Positions 1 to 5,555 of a stretch of 10,280 bases of DNA are shown in pieces. Source of the DNA: Bacillota bacterium. GTDB taxonomy: Bacteria; Bacillota; Clostridia; Christensenellales; SZUA-584. The notes under the pieces were generated by a model. That model ran no database searches and had not been told where the DNA came from. It saw nothing but the letters and a program-made list of their open reading frames with translations. The position numbers were made by a program, and so were the translations under genes. Position 1 is the first letter of the stretch; the number at the start of each line of letters is the position of its first letter. The stretch covers positions 1 to 10,280 of the forward strand of contig JAEZIW010000047.1 in NCBI GenBank assembly GCA_023436525.1. The letters run 5' to 3'.

Positions 1-733
1 ATGCGGCACCTTCTTTCGTTTCTTTGGCGGCAGCTTCTATAAACGCCGCTTCAATGGTGCCCTGTGCCGTCAGCGAGCGTATCATTTGCGGCGTGCCGTT
101 TTGTATCACCTTGCCATCCCGCAGCAGGATGAGCCTGTCGCATTTGTCCGCCTCGTCCATCACGTGGGTGGTGACAAGGATGACCTTTCCAAGGCTTTTG
201 AGCCGCCTGAACTCAGCCCAGAACAGCTCACGCAACACCGGGTCGATACCCACCGTGGGCTCGTCGAGCACAATCACATCCGGGTTGCCGATAAGCGCGG
301 CGCAGAGCGACAGCCTTCGTTTCATGCCGCCGGAATAATGCGCGGTTTTTTTGGTCTTGTCTTTGGAGAGGTCAACCAAATCGAGCAGCGCGTGCGCCTG
401 AACGAGCGCATCCGCCTTGGATAAGCCTTTAAGCCGCCCGAAGAACACGATGTTCTGCAGCCCCGAAAGATCCTCATAGAGCGCGTCCTGCTGAGCCATA
501 TAGCCGATGCTGTCCATCAGCTGCAGATTCGGGATTCTCACGCCTTTGATATCCACCTGACCCTGACTTAAGCTGATAGCCCCGATCAGGCTTTTCACAA
601 GCGTTGTTTTGCCTGAGCCGGAGGGCCCGAGCACGCCAAGTATCTCGCCCCGGTCAACGTTCAAATCAATGCCCTTCAGCACCGGTTCACCGTCGAATTG
701 CTTGGTGACACTTTTGGCTTCAATAATGTGCAT
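1..733 (-). CDS. ABC-2-type exporter ATP-binding protein (3' end beyond left edge)
   Basis: Cytoplasmic ATPase subunit that would power a membrane exporter; the permease is not in the window and probably lies past the left edge. 244 codons are visible, with no stop. All nucleotide-binding motifs are present in order: Walker A GPSGSGKTT (residues 36-44), Q-loop MAQQD (79-83), signature YSGGMKRR (133-140), Walker B VIVLDEPT (153-160) and the switch histidine H190 in VTTHVMDEAD. The run DEPTVGIDPVLRELFW is typical of single-domain ATPases of ABC-2 drug or lipid exporters. The ATG at 733-731 is preceded by GGAG five bases upstream and lies inside the end of the TetR gene (14-nt overlap), so translation is probably coupled and both share one promoter. 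Family assignment is secure; the exported substrate is unknown, with drug or toxic-compound efflux the usual role for TetR-linked members. Confidence 0.93.
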   Translation of the reverse strand, partial: MHIIEAKSVTKQFDGEPVLKGIDLNVDRGEILGVLGPSGSGKTTLVKSLIGAISLSQGQVDIKGVRIPNLQLMDSIGYMAQQDALYEDLSGLQNIVFFGRLKGLSKADALVQAHALLDLVDLSKDKTKKTAHYSGGMKRRLSLCAALIGNPDVIVLDEPTVGIDPVLRELFWAEFRRLKSLGKVILVTTHVMDEADKCDRLILLRDGKVIQNGTPQMIRSLTAQGTIEAAFIEAAAKETKEGAA

Positions 734-1370
734 CGCTTCTCCAACCTTTCATCGCGTAACTGACAAACAGTTTCACGTCGTTCTCGGCATTGTCCATGTT
801 GCTGTGAAACAATCCGTACGAAATGATAAATCCGAACAGCTGATTAAACATGATGTCGGCATTGACCTGCTCAGAGATTTCACCGCGCTGCTGGGCCGCG
901 AGCAGCAGCTGTGCAATATAGCCTTTCACCGCCGGGAAGATGCTATCGTTCAGCTGCTTTAACAGCTTGGGACGGTGCACCACCTCGGGCAGCACCGATT
1001 TGAAAAACAGCTTGTTTTTGTGAAGGATGGAAAGACGATCGAGAATGATGGCTGATAATATCTCATCAACGGAGGAATCCTTCTTTTCCTCCAGTATGTC
1101 GCGCACAGGTTTTTCAATTTTGGGCTGAACCACCTTGATCATGAGCGGAACCATTTTCTCTAAGATGGCACCCTTGCTGGGGAAATACCGAAATATCGTT
1201 CCCTCGGCGATGCCCGCCTTATCTGCGATCTCTTTGGTTTTGGTGCTTTCAAAGCCCTTTTCGGAGAATATCTCAATTGCCGCGTTGATAATCCGCACCT
1301 CTTTATCCGGGCTGTTTTGCATATAATCGCTGAGGGTTTGCTGAAAATTGTAATCGTTGCTTTGGTTCAT
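720..1370 (-). CDS. TetR/AcrR-family transcriptional repressor of the export operon
   Basis: DNA-binding repressor of 216 residues. After an N-terminal arm of about 22 residues, a TetR_N helix-turn-helix spans roughly residues 24-70, including TKTKEIADKAGIAEGTIFRYF, the most conserved part of the family; the rest is the helical ligand-binding and dimerisation domain, which diverges too much to name a ligand. I chose the ATG at 1370 rather than an in-frame ATG at 1409: GGAGG at 1378-1382 sits seven bases upstream of 1370, and the 1409 start would lie within the operator and upstream of the predicted transcription start. The stop overlaps the start of the ABC ATPase gene by 14 nt. A palindromic operator directly at its promoter indicates autorepression, relieved when an effector (plausibly the exported compound) binds. 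Confidence 0.93.
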   Translation of the reverse strand: MNQSNDYNFQQTLSDYMQNSPDKEVRIINAAIEIFSEKGFESTKTKEIADKAGIAEGTIFRYFPSKGAILEKMVPLMIKVVQPKIEKPVRDILEEKKDSSVDEILSAIILDRLSILHKNKLFFKSVLPEVVHRPKLLKQLNDSIFPAVKGYIAQLLLAAQQRGEISEQVNADIMFNQLFGFIISYGLFHSNMDNAENDVKLFVSYAMKGWRSDAHY

Positions 1371-1388
1371 GAATCCGCCTCCATAATA

Positions 1389-1410
1389 AATGAGTGAGCA
1401 CTCAGTCATT
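1389..1410. promoter_or_regulatory. TetR-type operator palindrome
   Basis: A 22-bp imperfect palindrome whose two 11-base arms match at 9 of 11 positions: the left arm reads AATGAGTGAGC and the right arm, read on the other strand, AATGACTGAGT. TGAGTGA/TCACTCA-like half-sites are common for TetR-family repressors of efflux genes. It lies immediately downstream of the -10 box of the TetR promoter and covers the expected transcription start (about 1404), so a bound dimer would block initiation. Binding by the adjacent TetR is inferred from position. Confidence 0.8.
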
Positions 1411-1438
1411 ATTATAGCCCGCTGCGCAGGGATGTCAA
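1411..1438 (-). promoter_or_regulatory. Sigma-A-type promoter of the TetR-ABC operon
   Basis: Read on the minus strand, TTGACA (1433-1438) and TATAAT (1411-1416) are both perfect consensus hexamers with a 16-bp spacer. The predicted start near 1404 leaves a short leader of about 34 nt before the TetR ATG at 1370. A consensus promoter with an operator over its start point is the expected design for an operon kept off by its own repressor. Confidence 0.82.
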
Positions 1439-1505
1439 TACCGATAGGAGCAAATTTTTCATATTATGTTTTACATGAAGATAAAGAGGCAATTAATAAG
1501 CAAAG

Positions 1506-1522
1506 CTTGATATGATATTAAG
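1506..1522. repeat. 17-bp imperfect palindrome ahead of the aldolase ribosome binding site
   Basis: CTTGATAT-G-ATATTAAG has arms matching at 7 of 8 positions around a central G at 1514, and its right arm runs into the AAGGAG ribosome binding site (1520-1525). It could be an operator or a weak AT-rich hairpin affecting translation; it could also be chance in AT-rich sequence. The aldolase promoter itself is unclear: TTTACA (1470-1475) resembles a -35 box, but the -10 candidate at 1493-1498 (TTAATA) is poor. Confidence 0.3.
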
Positions 1523-1533
1523 GAGACCTGACA

Positions 1534-2820
1534 ATGCGATTTGAACTGCTGCACCCCGCCGATCAGCTTGTTATCATCATGAACCGCATCTATTACCGCG
1601 GCATGACCACCACATCGGGCGGCAATCTGTCTATCATGGATGAAAACGGCGATTTGTGGATTACCCCGAGCGGTATCGACAAGGGCATGCTGACGCATGA
1701 CGACATCATGCGCGTCAAGCCGGACGGTACCATTATCGGGCGGCACCGCCCATCGGTGGAATACCCGTTTCATCAGTCGGTATACCGCCGCCGAAGCGAT
1801 ATCAAAGCGGTGCTGCACGCGCATTCGCCGGGGTTGGTATCGTACAGCATTGTGCGCCAAATGCCGCCGGTGAACCTGCTGCCGAATATCAGCCTGATTT
1901 GCGGAAAGATTTCCATGGCTCCGTATGCGGTGCCGGGCAGCGAACTGCTGGGCGACAACATCTCTGCCGAGTTCGACAAAGGGGCCGATGTGGTGATGAT
2001 GGAAAACCACGGCGTGGTGATAGGGGGCAGCGATATATTAAAAGCCTTCATGGCATTTGAAACGCTCGAATCGTGCGCGCTGCTGGCCATTAATGCGCAA
2101 AGGCTCGGAGCGCTCAAGCCTTTAAGCCCAGAACTAATGGAGATATCCACCAAGAAGAACATCGAGATGGACGAATTTATGCCGGACGTGCATACCAGCG
2201 AGGAAAACGCGCTGCGCCGCGATTTGATTAAGCTGATTCACCGCTCGTATGAGCAGGGGCTGTTCACCAGCACACAGGGCACTTATTCCGCGCGCGTCAG
2301 CGACTCAACGTTCCTCATTACACCGTACGGGATGGACCGAAAGTATTTGGAGCCGCACGATCTCGTGCTGATTAGCAACGGTAAAAAAGAAAAGGGCAAG
2401 CTGCCGAGCCGCTCGGTGCAGCTGCATCAGGAGATATATGATCAAAGCAGCAGTATCGGTTCCATACTGGTGGCACATCCGCCGAACATCATGTCTTTCG
2501 CGGTGACGGAAACAACGTTTGACCCGCGGACGATTCCCGAAAGCTATATATTGCTTAGAGAGACAGTTAAGGTGCCGTTCGGCATGAGCTACCGGCAGCC
2601 CAAAAAGACAGCGGGGCTGTTAAGCGCCAAAACGCCGATGCTTATCTGCGAGAACGACTGTGTGATCGTAACGGGCAGCAGCCTGCTGAACGCTTTCGAC
2701 AGGCTGGAGGTGGCGGAGTTTACCGCAAAATCCATCATTGCCGCGCGGGAGCTGGGGGAGATTGTGCATATCAGCGACGGTGAGATTCGGGAGATAGACC
2801 AGGCGTTTCATCTGGATTAA
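1534..2820 (+). CDS. Tandem-domain class II aldolase/adducin family protein
   Basis: A 428-residue cytoplasmic protein made of two consecutive class II aldolase/adducin domains (about 1-205 and 225-425), against about 215 residues for single-domain L-fuculose-1-phosphate aldolase or L-ribulose-5-phosphate epimerase. Domain 1 has the substrate-phosphate loops SGGNLS (28-33) and TPSG (44-47) and a full zinc site: E76, H95 and H97 in HAHSP, and H159 in ENHG. Domain 2 keeps the fold landmarks (STQGTYSARV, ITPYG) but the equivalent positions are S294, V313, H315 and D375, so only one ligand survives and it probably cannot bind zinc. Expected chemistry is retro-aldol cleavage or epimerisation of a sugar phosphate by domain 1; the substrate is unknown, and no sugar kinase or isomerase is adjacent. 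AAGGAG lies eight bases before the ATG. Divergent from the TetR-ABC operon and apparently a single-gene unit. Confidence 0.9.
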   Translation: MRFELLHPADQLVIIMNRIYYRGMTTTSGGNLSIMDENGDLWITPSGIDKGMLTHDDIMRVKPDGTIIGRHRPSVEYPFHQSVYRRRSDIKAVLHAHSPGLVSYSIVRQMPPVNLLPNISLICGKISMAPYAVPGSELLGDNISAEFDKGADVVMMENHGVVIGGSDILKAFMAFETLESCALLAINAQRLGALKPLSPELMEISTKKNIEMDEFMPDVHTSEENALRRDLIKLIHRSYEQGLFTSTQGTYSARVSDSTFLITPYGMDRKYLEPHDLVLISNGKKEKGKLPSRSVQLHQEIYDQSSSIGSILVAHPPNIMSFAVTETTFDPRTIPESYILLRETVKVPFGMSYRQPKKTAGLLSAKTPMLICENDCVIVTGSSLLNAFDRLEVAEFTAKSIIAARELGEIVHISDGEIREIDQAFHLD

Positions 2821-2822
2821 GC

Positions 2823-2852
2823 ATGAATCCCCGGCTATGACCGGGGATTCAT
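2823..2852. terminator. Perfect 12-bp hairpin after the aldolase gene
   Basis: ATGAATCCCCGG (2823-2834) pairs perfectly with CCGGGGATTCAT (2841-2852) across a six-base loop CTATGA, starting two bases after the aldolase stop codon. Position and stability suggest transcription termination or 3'-end protection. Neither strand has a T-run directly after the stem (AACGGAGG on plus, GCTTAATCC on minus), so it is not a canonical rho-independent terminator. Confidence 0.6.
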
Positions 2853-2916
2853 AACGGAGGAGAAAGTGGTGCGTAACCGGATGAGGTGATAAATTTCATT
2901 TGTCAATATAAGCACC

Positions 2917-3009
2917 TCACCAGTTGCCTGCCGGCGACAGCTCGAAGCCATAATTTTTTGCGTTGACGGCGGTGTGGGCAGGATACACAAAAAGATATTG
3001 ATTGCGCAT
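2917..3009 (-). pseudogene. Possible 30-codon gene remnant
   Basis: An open frame from the ATG at 3009 to a TGA at 2917-2919 encodes 30 residues containing QYLFVYPAHTAVNAKNYGFE and ending in GNW. Its composition (aromatic and charged residues, G or C in many third codon positions) resembles a real protein tail more than random intergenic sequence. There is no ribosome binding site, and it begins directly after the terminator of the flavoprotein operon, so expression as it stands is doubtful. I recognise no family. It could be the decayed C-terminal end of a lost gene, a small protein, or chance. Confidence 0.25.
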
Positions 3010-3011
3010 TA

Positions 3012-3047
3012 TAAAAAGACAGCCGTTAATCTCTTCGGCTGTCTTTT
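3012..3047 (-). terminator. Rho-independent terminator of the flavoprotein operon
   Basis: AAAAGACAGCCG (3014-3025) and CGGCTGTCTTTT (3036-3047) form a perfect 12-bp stem with a 10-base loop. Read on the minus strand it ends in CTTTTTAT, the expected T-run, about 12 bases after the stop of the second oxidoreductase at 3060. On the plus strand it ends TTTTGG, so it may also stop some read-through from the aldolase side. Confidence 0.85.
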
Positions 3048-3059
3048 GGCTATATCTGA

Positions 3060-3725
3060 TTAACCATTTGCCCGATACGGCTGGCGATACAGGTCTCTTT
3101 TCTTCAGCCCATTTTTCTTCGCCATCTGCCCCCATCCCATATTGCCGCCTAAGAAATACATCCATCTCGGAATCTTAACACCGATGCAAACGGTGTCAGC
3201 GGACGGAAGCGTGTTTTGCTGTACCGCGTCCGCCATGCGGTTAAACGCACTGTTCAAATCAGCCATCACCTTTTTCATAAACGGCGCGTCCTTGGCCCCC
3301 AGCACCATGCCGCCGCTGCCAAAAGCCACGCCAAAGCCAAACGCCCCGCCGACGTGACGCGCAAAGCTCTGGATCACGCGAATCGCTTCTTCGTTGATGT
3401 CCGGCTCCGGGAAACCGCAGTTCACGATGGCAAATATTTTTTGACCGGCACGTTTTTCCCCGGCGGATGCTGCGTAGTCCTCCAAAAAGCGCATCAGCAT
3501 GCCGGGCAGACAGAAGAAATACAGCGGGAACACAATCAACAGTGCATCGGCGTTTCGCATTGCGTCAAAGGAGGGTTCGCTGTTTTTCAGCGCTTTGCCG
3601 ACGTCTACGATATCCGCCTGCAAACCGGCGGACACAAAGCGCTCTTTGGCAAGCTCACAGAGCAGGGCAGAAACCGACGGTTCTCCTTTTTTGGGGCTGG
3701 CACTGAGTATCATCACTTTTTTCAT
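3060..3725 (-). CDS. Flavodoxin-fold NAD(P)H-dependent oxidoreductase
   Basis: A 221-residue cytoplasmic flavoprotein of the NAD(P)H-dependent FMN reductase/flavodoxin-like superfamily. The N-terminal strand and phosphate loop MKKVMILSASPKKGEPSVSA (1-20) is the FMN-phosphate site, and FPLYFFCLPGMLMRFLEDY (66-84) with VNCGFPEP (101-108) matches the second and third flavin-contacting loops of the family. No signal peptide or membrane segment. The ATG at 3725 has GGGAGG six bases upstream and overlaps the stop of the preceding flavoprotein gene by 4 nt (ATGA), so the two are translationally coupled and probably act in one process such as quinone, nitro-compound or electrophile reduction. The unusual C-terminal stretch 180-221 (IPRWMYFLGGNMGWGQMAKK and beyond) is rich in aromatic and basic residues. 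Electron donor and substrate cannot be read from the sequence. Confidence 0.88.
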   Translation of the reverse strand: MKKVMILSASPKKGEPSVSALLCELAKERFVSAGLQADIVDVGKALKNSEPSFDAMRNADALLIVFPLYFFCLPGMLMRFLEDYAASAGEKRAGQKIFAIVNCGFPEPDINEEAIRVIQSFARHVGGAFGFGVAFGSGGMVLGAKDAPFMKKVMADLNSAFNRMADAVQQNTLPSADTVCIGVKIPRWMYFLGGNMGWGQMAKKNGLKKRDLYRQPYRANG

Positions 3726-4279
3726 AACGAACCTCCCACAACGCGTTTGAGTTCAACGGCTTGAAGCATGTCTACGATCTGATGATTGCTGCCGTCGTCA
3801 ATCAGCACGTCGATGCCGCTGCGGTGCTTTTGAGTGATATCGACAAACAACTGTGCGTCTTCGGCGCTTAAAGCGTTGCCGTAGCCGATCATAATCTGCC
3901 TTGGGTAGCTCTCATACCGGCGCGGGTGCATCGTGGAGCCGTCCTTTCTCGTTTGAAAAAACGGCAGCATGTTGGGCAGCCAGCGGTCCAGCGCGTATTT
4001 GATGTTCGCGCTGAATTGGCCAAACACAACAGGGACAAGGGTGACCACCACATCGCTGGCCATCATGGCGCGATTGATGTTTGCGATATCGTCGCTGATC
4101 ACGCATTCGCCGGGCTTTTTAATCCAGCACCCAAAGCAGCCGACGCAATAGTGAATATCACCGCGCGACAGCTGCTTTTCCTCAATCTCAAAACCAGCCA
4201 GCGCCTCTTTCACCTGTGCCAACAGCCGCACATACGCGTCTGTTTGGTAATCCTTGTCGGACAAGATATAAGCTTTCAT
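3722..4279 (-). CDS. Flavodoxin-fold oxidoreductase with CX2CX2CX7C motif
   Basis: A 185-residue flavodoxin-like protein, first gene of the two-gene oxidoreductase operon. MKAYILSDKD (1-10) is the first strand; YCVGCFGCWIKKPGECVISDD (44-64) holds four cysteines, C45, C48, C51 and C59. In iron-sulfur flavoproteins (Isf family) a similarly placed compact cysteine cluster binds a 4Fe-4S centre next to FMN; other relatives with this motif are annotated simply as NAD(P)H-dependent FMN reductases, so cluster binding is a possibility and not shown. VVTLVPVVFGQFSANIKYALDR (78-99) is the flavin-loop region. The frame is open far upstream, but the ATG at 4279 is chosen because AAGGAG lies nine bases ahead and the region further up contains the promoters and operators and is antisense to the divergent regulator. 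Its stop overlaps the next gene's start by 4 nt. Confidence 0.88.
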   Translation of the reverse strand: MKAYILSDKDYQTDAYVRLLAQVKEALAGFEIEEKQLSRGDIHYCVGCFGCWIKKPGECVISDDIANINRAMMASDVVVTLVPVVFGQFSANIKYALDRWLPNMLPFFQTRKDGSTMHPRRYESYPRQIMIGYGNALSAEDAQLFVDITQKHRSGIDVLIDDGSNHQIVDMLQAVELKRVVGGSL

Positions 4280-4295
4280 AATTACAAACTCCTTG

Positions 4296-4314
4296 ATGTT
4301 TACGATGTAAACAT
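4296..4314. promoter_or_regulatory. Operator 1 of the divergent flavoprotein/TetR promoter region
   Basis: ATGTTTACGATGTAAACAT is a perfect palindrome with 8-base arms and a 3-base centre. It covers the predicted start point (about 4306) of the flavoprotein operon and touches its -10 box, so a bound repressor would block that promoter. The same motif recurs 30 bp away, which makes chance unlikely. Confidence 0.82.
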
Positions 4315-4341
4315 AATACCAGCCAATGTTTACATTGTCAA
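4313..4341 (-). promoter_or_regulatory. Promoter of the flavoprotein operon
   Basis: Read on the minus strand, TTGACA (4336-4341, perfect) and TATTAT (4313-4318, 5 of 6) are separated by 17 bp. The start would be near 4306, giving a leader of about 27 nt to the ATG at 4279. The -35 box lies inside operator 2 and the start point inside operator 1. Confidence 0.78.
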
Positions 4342-4344
4342 CAT
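4326..4344. promoter_or_regulatory. Operator 2 of the divergent region
   Basis: ATGTTTACATTGTCAACAT repeats the operator 1 pattern ATGTTTAC-N3-GTAAACAT with one arm mismatch (C for A at 4339). Its centre (4335) is 30 bp from that of operator 1 (4305), about three helical turns, so two dimers would sit on the same face of the DNA. It contains the -35 boxes of both divergent promoters. Confidence 0.8.
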
Positions 4345-4357
4345 ATCGTGTTATAAT
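4329..4357 (+). promoter_or_regulatory. Promoter of the divergent TetR/AcrR regulator
   Basis: TTTACA (4329-4334, 5 of 6) and TATAAT (4352-4357, perfect) with a 17-bp spacer. The start would be near 4364, about 36 nt before the ATG at 4400. The -35 box is part of operator 2, so the regulator should control its own transcription as well as that of the flavoproteins. Confidence 0.78.
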
Positions 4358-4399
4358 TTTTTGGGTAAAATAAAAGTTAAGGGCAACGGGGAAAAACAT

Positions 4400-4993
4400 A
4401 TGATCAAAGACAGCTATCATCATGGCGATTTGAAGACGGAACTGATTAAAAAGGGGCTGAAGATACTCGACGAAGAGGGGTGCGAGGGTTTTTCGATGCG
4501 CAAGGTGGCCACAGCCTGCAATGTGAGCCAAACGGCGCCGTACCGCCATTTTAAAGACAAGAACGAGTTGATAAAGGCCATCGCCATTAACGCGATGCAC
4601 GAGTTTGAAGAAAACCTTGAACGGGCGTTTTTAGAAGAGGGAGACGCAAAAGCGCAGCTTAAAGCGATGGGGCGCTATTATATACAGTTTTTCGCAGAAA
4701 GACCTGAATACATGCGGCTGCTGTTTTTTAGCAAGGTTCAAGATTGGATGCGTGAGGCGGTTAAAAAGGAATGCCACTGCGCAGACGAGCATCCATATTC
4801 GGCGCTTGAAAGAGCGGTGAAGAATTACAAATCAGCCTATCCGAACGATGAGAGAACCGAAGATGAGCTGATCGTTTACTGCTGGGGGCTTGTGCATGGC
4901 ATTGCCGGTCTTGTTGTGAACGGCGAGCTGCCGGGCGACGAGAATGCGCTGGCACTGGTCGATCGGGTGATCATGAGCGAGCGATTTTTATAA
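4400..4993 (+). CDS. TetR/AcrR-family regulator with WHG-type C-terminal domain
   Basis: A 197-residue DNA-binding regulator. The N-terminal TetR domain shows the pattern YHHGDLKTELIKKGLKIL (6-23) followed by the helix-turn-helix FSMRKVATACNVSQTAPYRH (31-50) and FKDKNELI. The C-terminal part includes CWGLVHGIAGLVVNG (161-175), the tryptophan and His-Gly signature of the WHG (TetR_C_33-type) ligand domain. The ATG at 4400 has GGGG about eight bases upstream; an open frame extends further upstream but runs through the promoter and operators and antisense to the flavoprotein, so it is rejected. It is transcribed divergently from the two flavoprotein genes, and two palindromes between them are its likely targets. 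Cysteines at 28, 40, 125, 127 and 161, with ECHCADEH at 124-131, could allow redox or metal sensing, but this is speculation. Confidence 0.92.
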   Translation: MIKDSYHHGDLKTELIKKGLKILDEEGCEGFSMRKVATACNVSQTAPYRHFKDKNELIKAIAINAMHEFEENLERAFLEEGDAKAQLKAMGRYYIQFFAERPEYMRLLFFSKVQDWMREAVKKECHCADEHPYSALERAVKNYKSAYPNDERTEDELIVYCWGLVHGIAGLVVNGELPGDENALALVDRVIMSERFL

Positions 4994-5008
4994 AAAAACT
5001 TGTAACGG

Positions 5009-5539
5009 TTAAACAATATCAATCCAATAGATATTCATAGGTTTTCCGTCAGCGTATGGTTTTGTTTTTGTCAAAACACCGCCACAATTCAAAATGGTCT
5101 TCACAGACGCGGTGTTATCCGTATAACAGCCCAGCATTACCTTTTGCAGCCCGATTGATTTTGCATAATCCAACGCGAGATTGACCATCTGTGTTGCATA
5201 GCCTTTGCGGCGTTCCGAAGGCCTCACCGCGTAACCGATGTGACCGCCGTACTGAGCCAGAAATGGATGATCAATACTGTGCCGAATATCAATGATGCCG
5301 ACAACGCTGTTATCGCTTTTTCGAAAGGCGAGAAAGGCAGTTGTTACCACCCAGTCTTTGCTGGCTGTTTCGGCGTTCGCGTTGTTCTTGACGGCGACAA
5401 GCCAGTCTTGAAAGGCCATTTGGTCGTATAATGAGCTTCCGTTGATGACGGTTTCGCCGTTTTGAAAAAACTCATTTTTAAACTCTTCTGCGCGGCTTTC
5501 ATGCTCAATTGCAGGAAAGCGAAGCTCGATCGCGTCCAT
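5009..5539 (-). CDS. GNAT-family N-acetyltransferase
   Basis: A 176-residue cytoplasmic acetyltransferase that would transfer an acetyl group from acetyl-CoA to an amine of an unknown acceptor. The core runs from about residue 67: AFRKSDNSVVGIIDIRH (strands 2-3), GGHIGYAVRPSERRKGYA (98-115) with the acetyl-CoA pyrophosphate loop RRKGYA, then a helix TQMVNLALDYAKSIGLQKV and the C-terminal DNTASVKTILNCGGV (141-155), all typical of RimJ/RimL-like and related small-molecule GNATs. The ATG at 5539 has GAGGAG ten bases upstream. It lies 67 nt downstream of mfd on the same strand, so it could be read from that operon or from its own weak promoter (TATAAT at 5556-5561). It converges with the TetR regulator gene with only 15 nt between stops and no GC-rich terminator there. 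Substrate unknown. Confidence 0.9.
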   Translation of the reverse strand: MDAIELRFPAIEHESRAEEFKNEFFQNGETVINGSSLYDQMAFQDWLVAVKNNANAETASKDWVVTTAFLAFRKSDNSVVGIIDIRHSIDHPFLAQYGGHIGYAVRPSERRKGYATQMVNLALDYAKSIGLQKVMLGCYTDNTASVKTILNCGGVLTKTKPYADGKPMNIYWIDIV

Positions 5540-5555
5540 GTTTTAAGTGCTCCTC

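Noticed and set aside
24..962. Plus-strand frames opposite the ABC ATPase and TetR genes
   Set aside because: Antisense to genes with complete family motifs; no independent support.
1464..1477. ATGTTTTACAT-like symmetry upstream of the aldolase, as a third copy of the 4296/4326 operator
   Set aside because: It has only four-base arms around TTT and lacks the GTAAACAT half-site; the resemblance is weak and in AT-rich DNA.
1471..2162. Minus-strand frames of 179 and 129 codons opposite the aldolase gene
   Set aside because: Antisense shadows of a clear coding sequence, with no ribosome binding site or domain.
2882..2919. TGAGGTG ... CACCTCA inverted repeat in the spacer after the aldolase
   Set aside because: Only seven paired bases across a 24-base gap, with no T-run and no second copy; not distinguishable from chance.
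3926..4399. Long N-terminal extension of the plus-strand TetR frame (355 codons in total)
   Set aside because: The upstream part is antisense to the flavoprotein gene and crosses both operators and promoters; a TetR_N domain normally begins near the N-terminus, as it does from the ATG at 4400.
4280..4600. N-terminal extension of the cysteine-motif flavoprotein frame
   Set aside because: It runs antisense to the TetR regulator and through its promoter; the ATG at 4279 has a good ribosome binding site and begins at the first flavodoxin strand.
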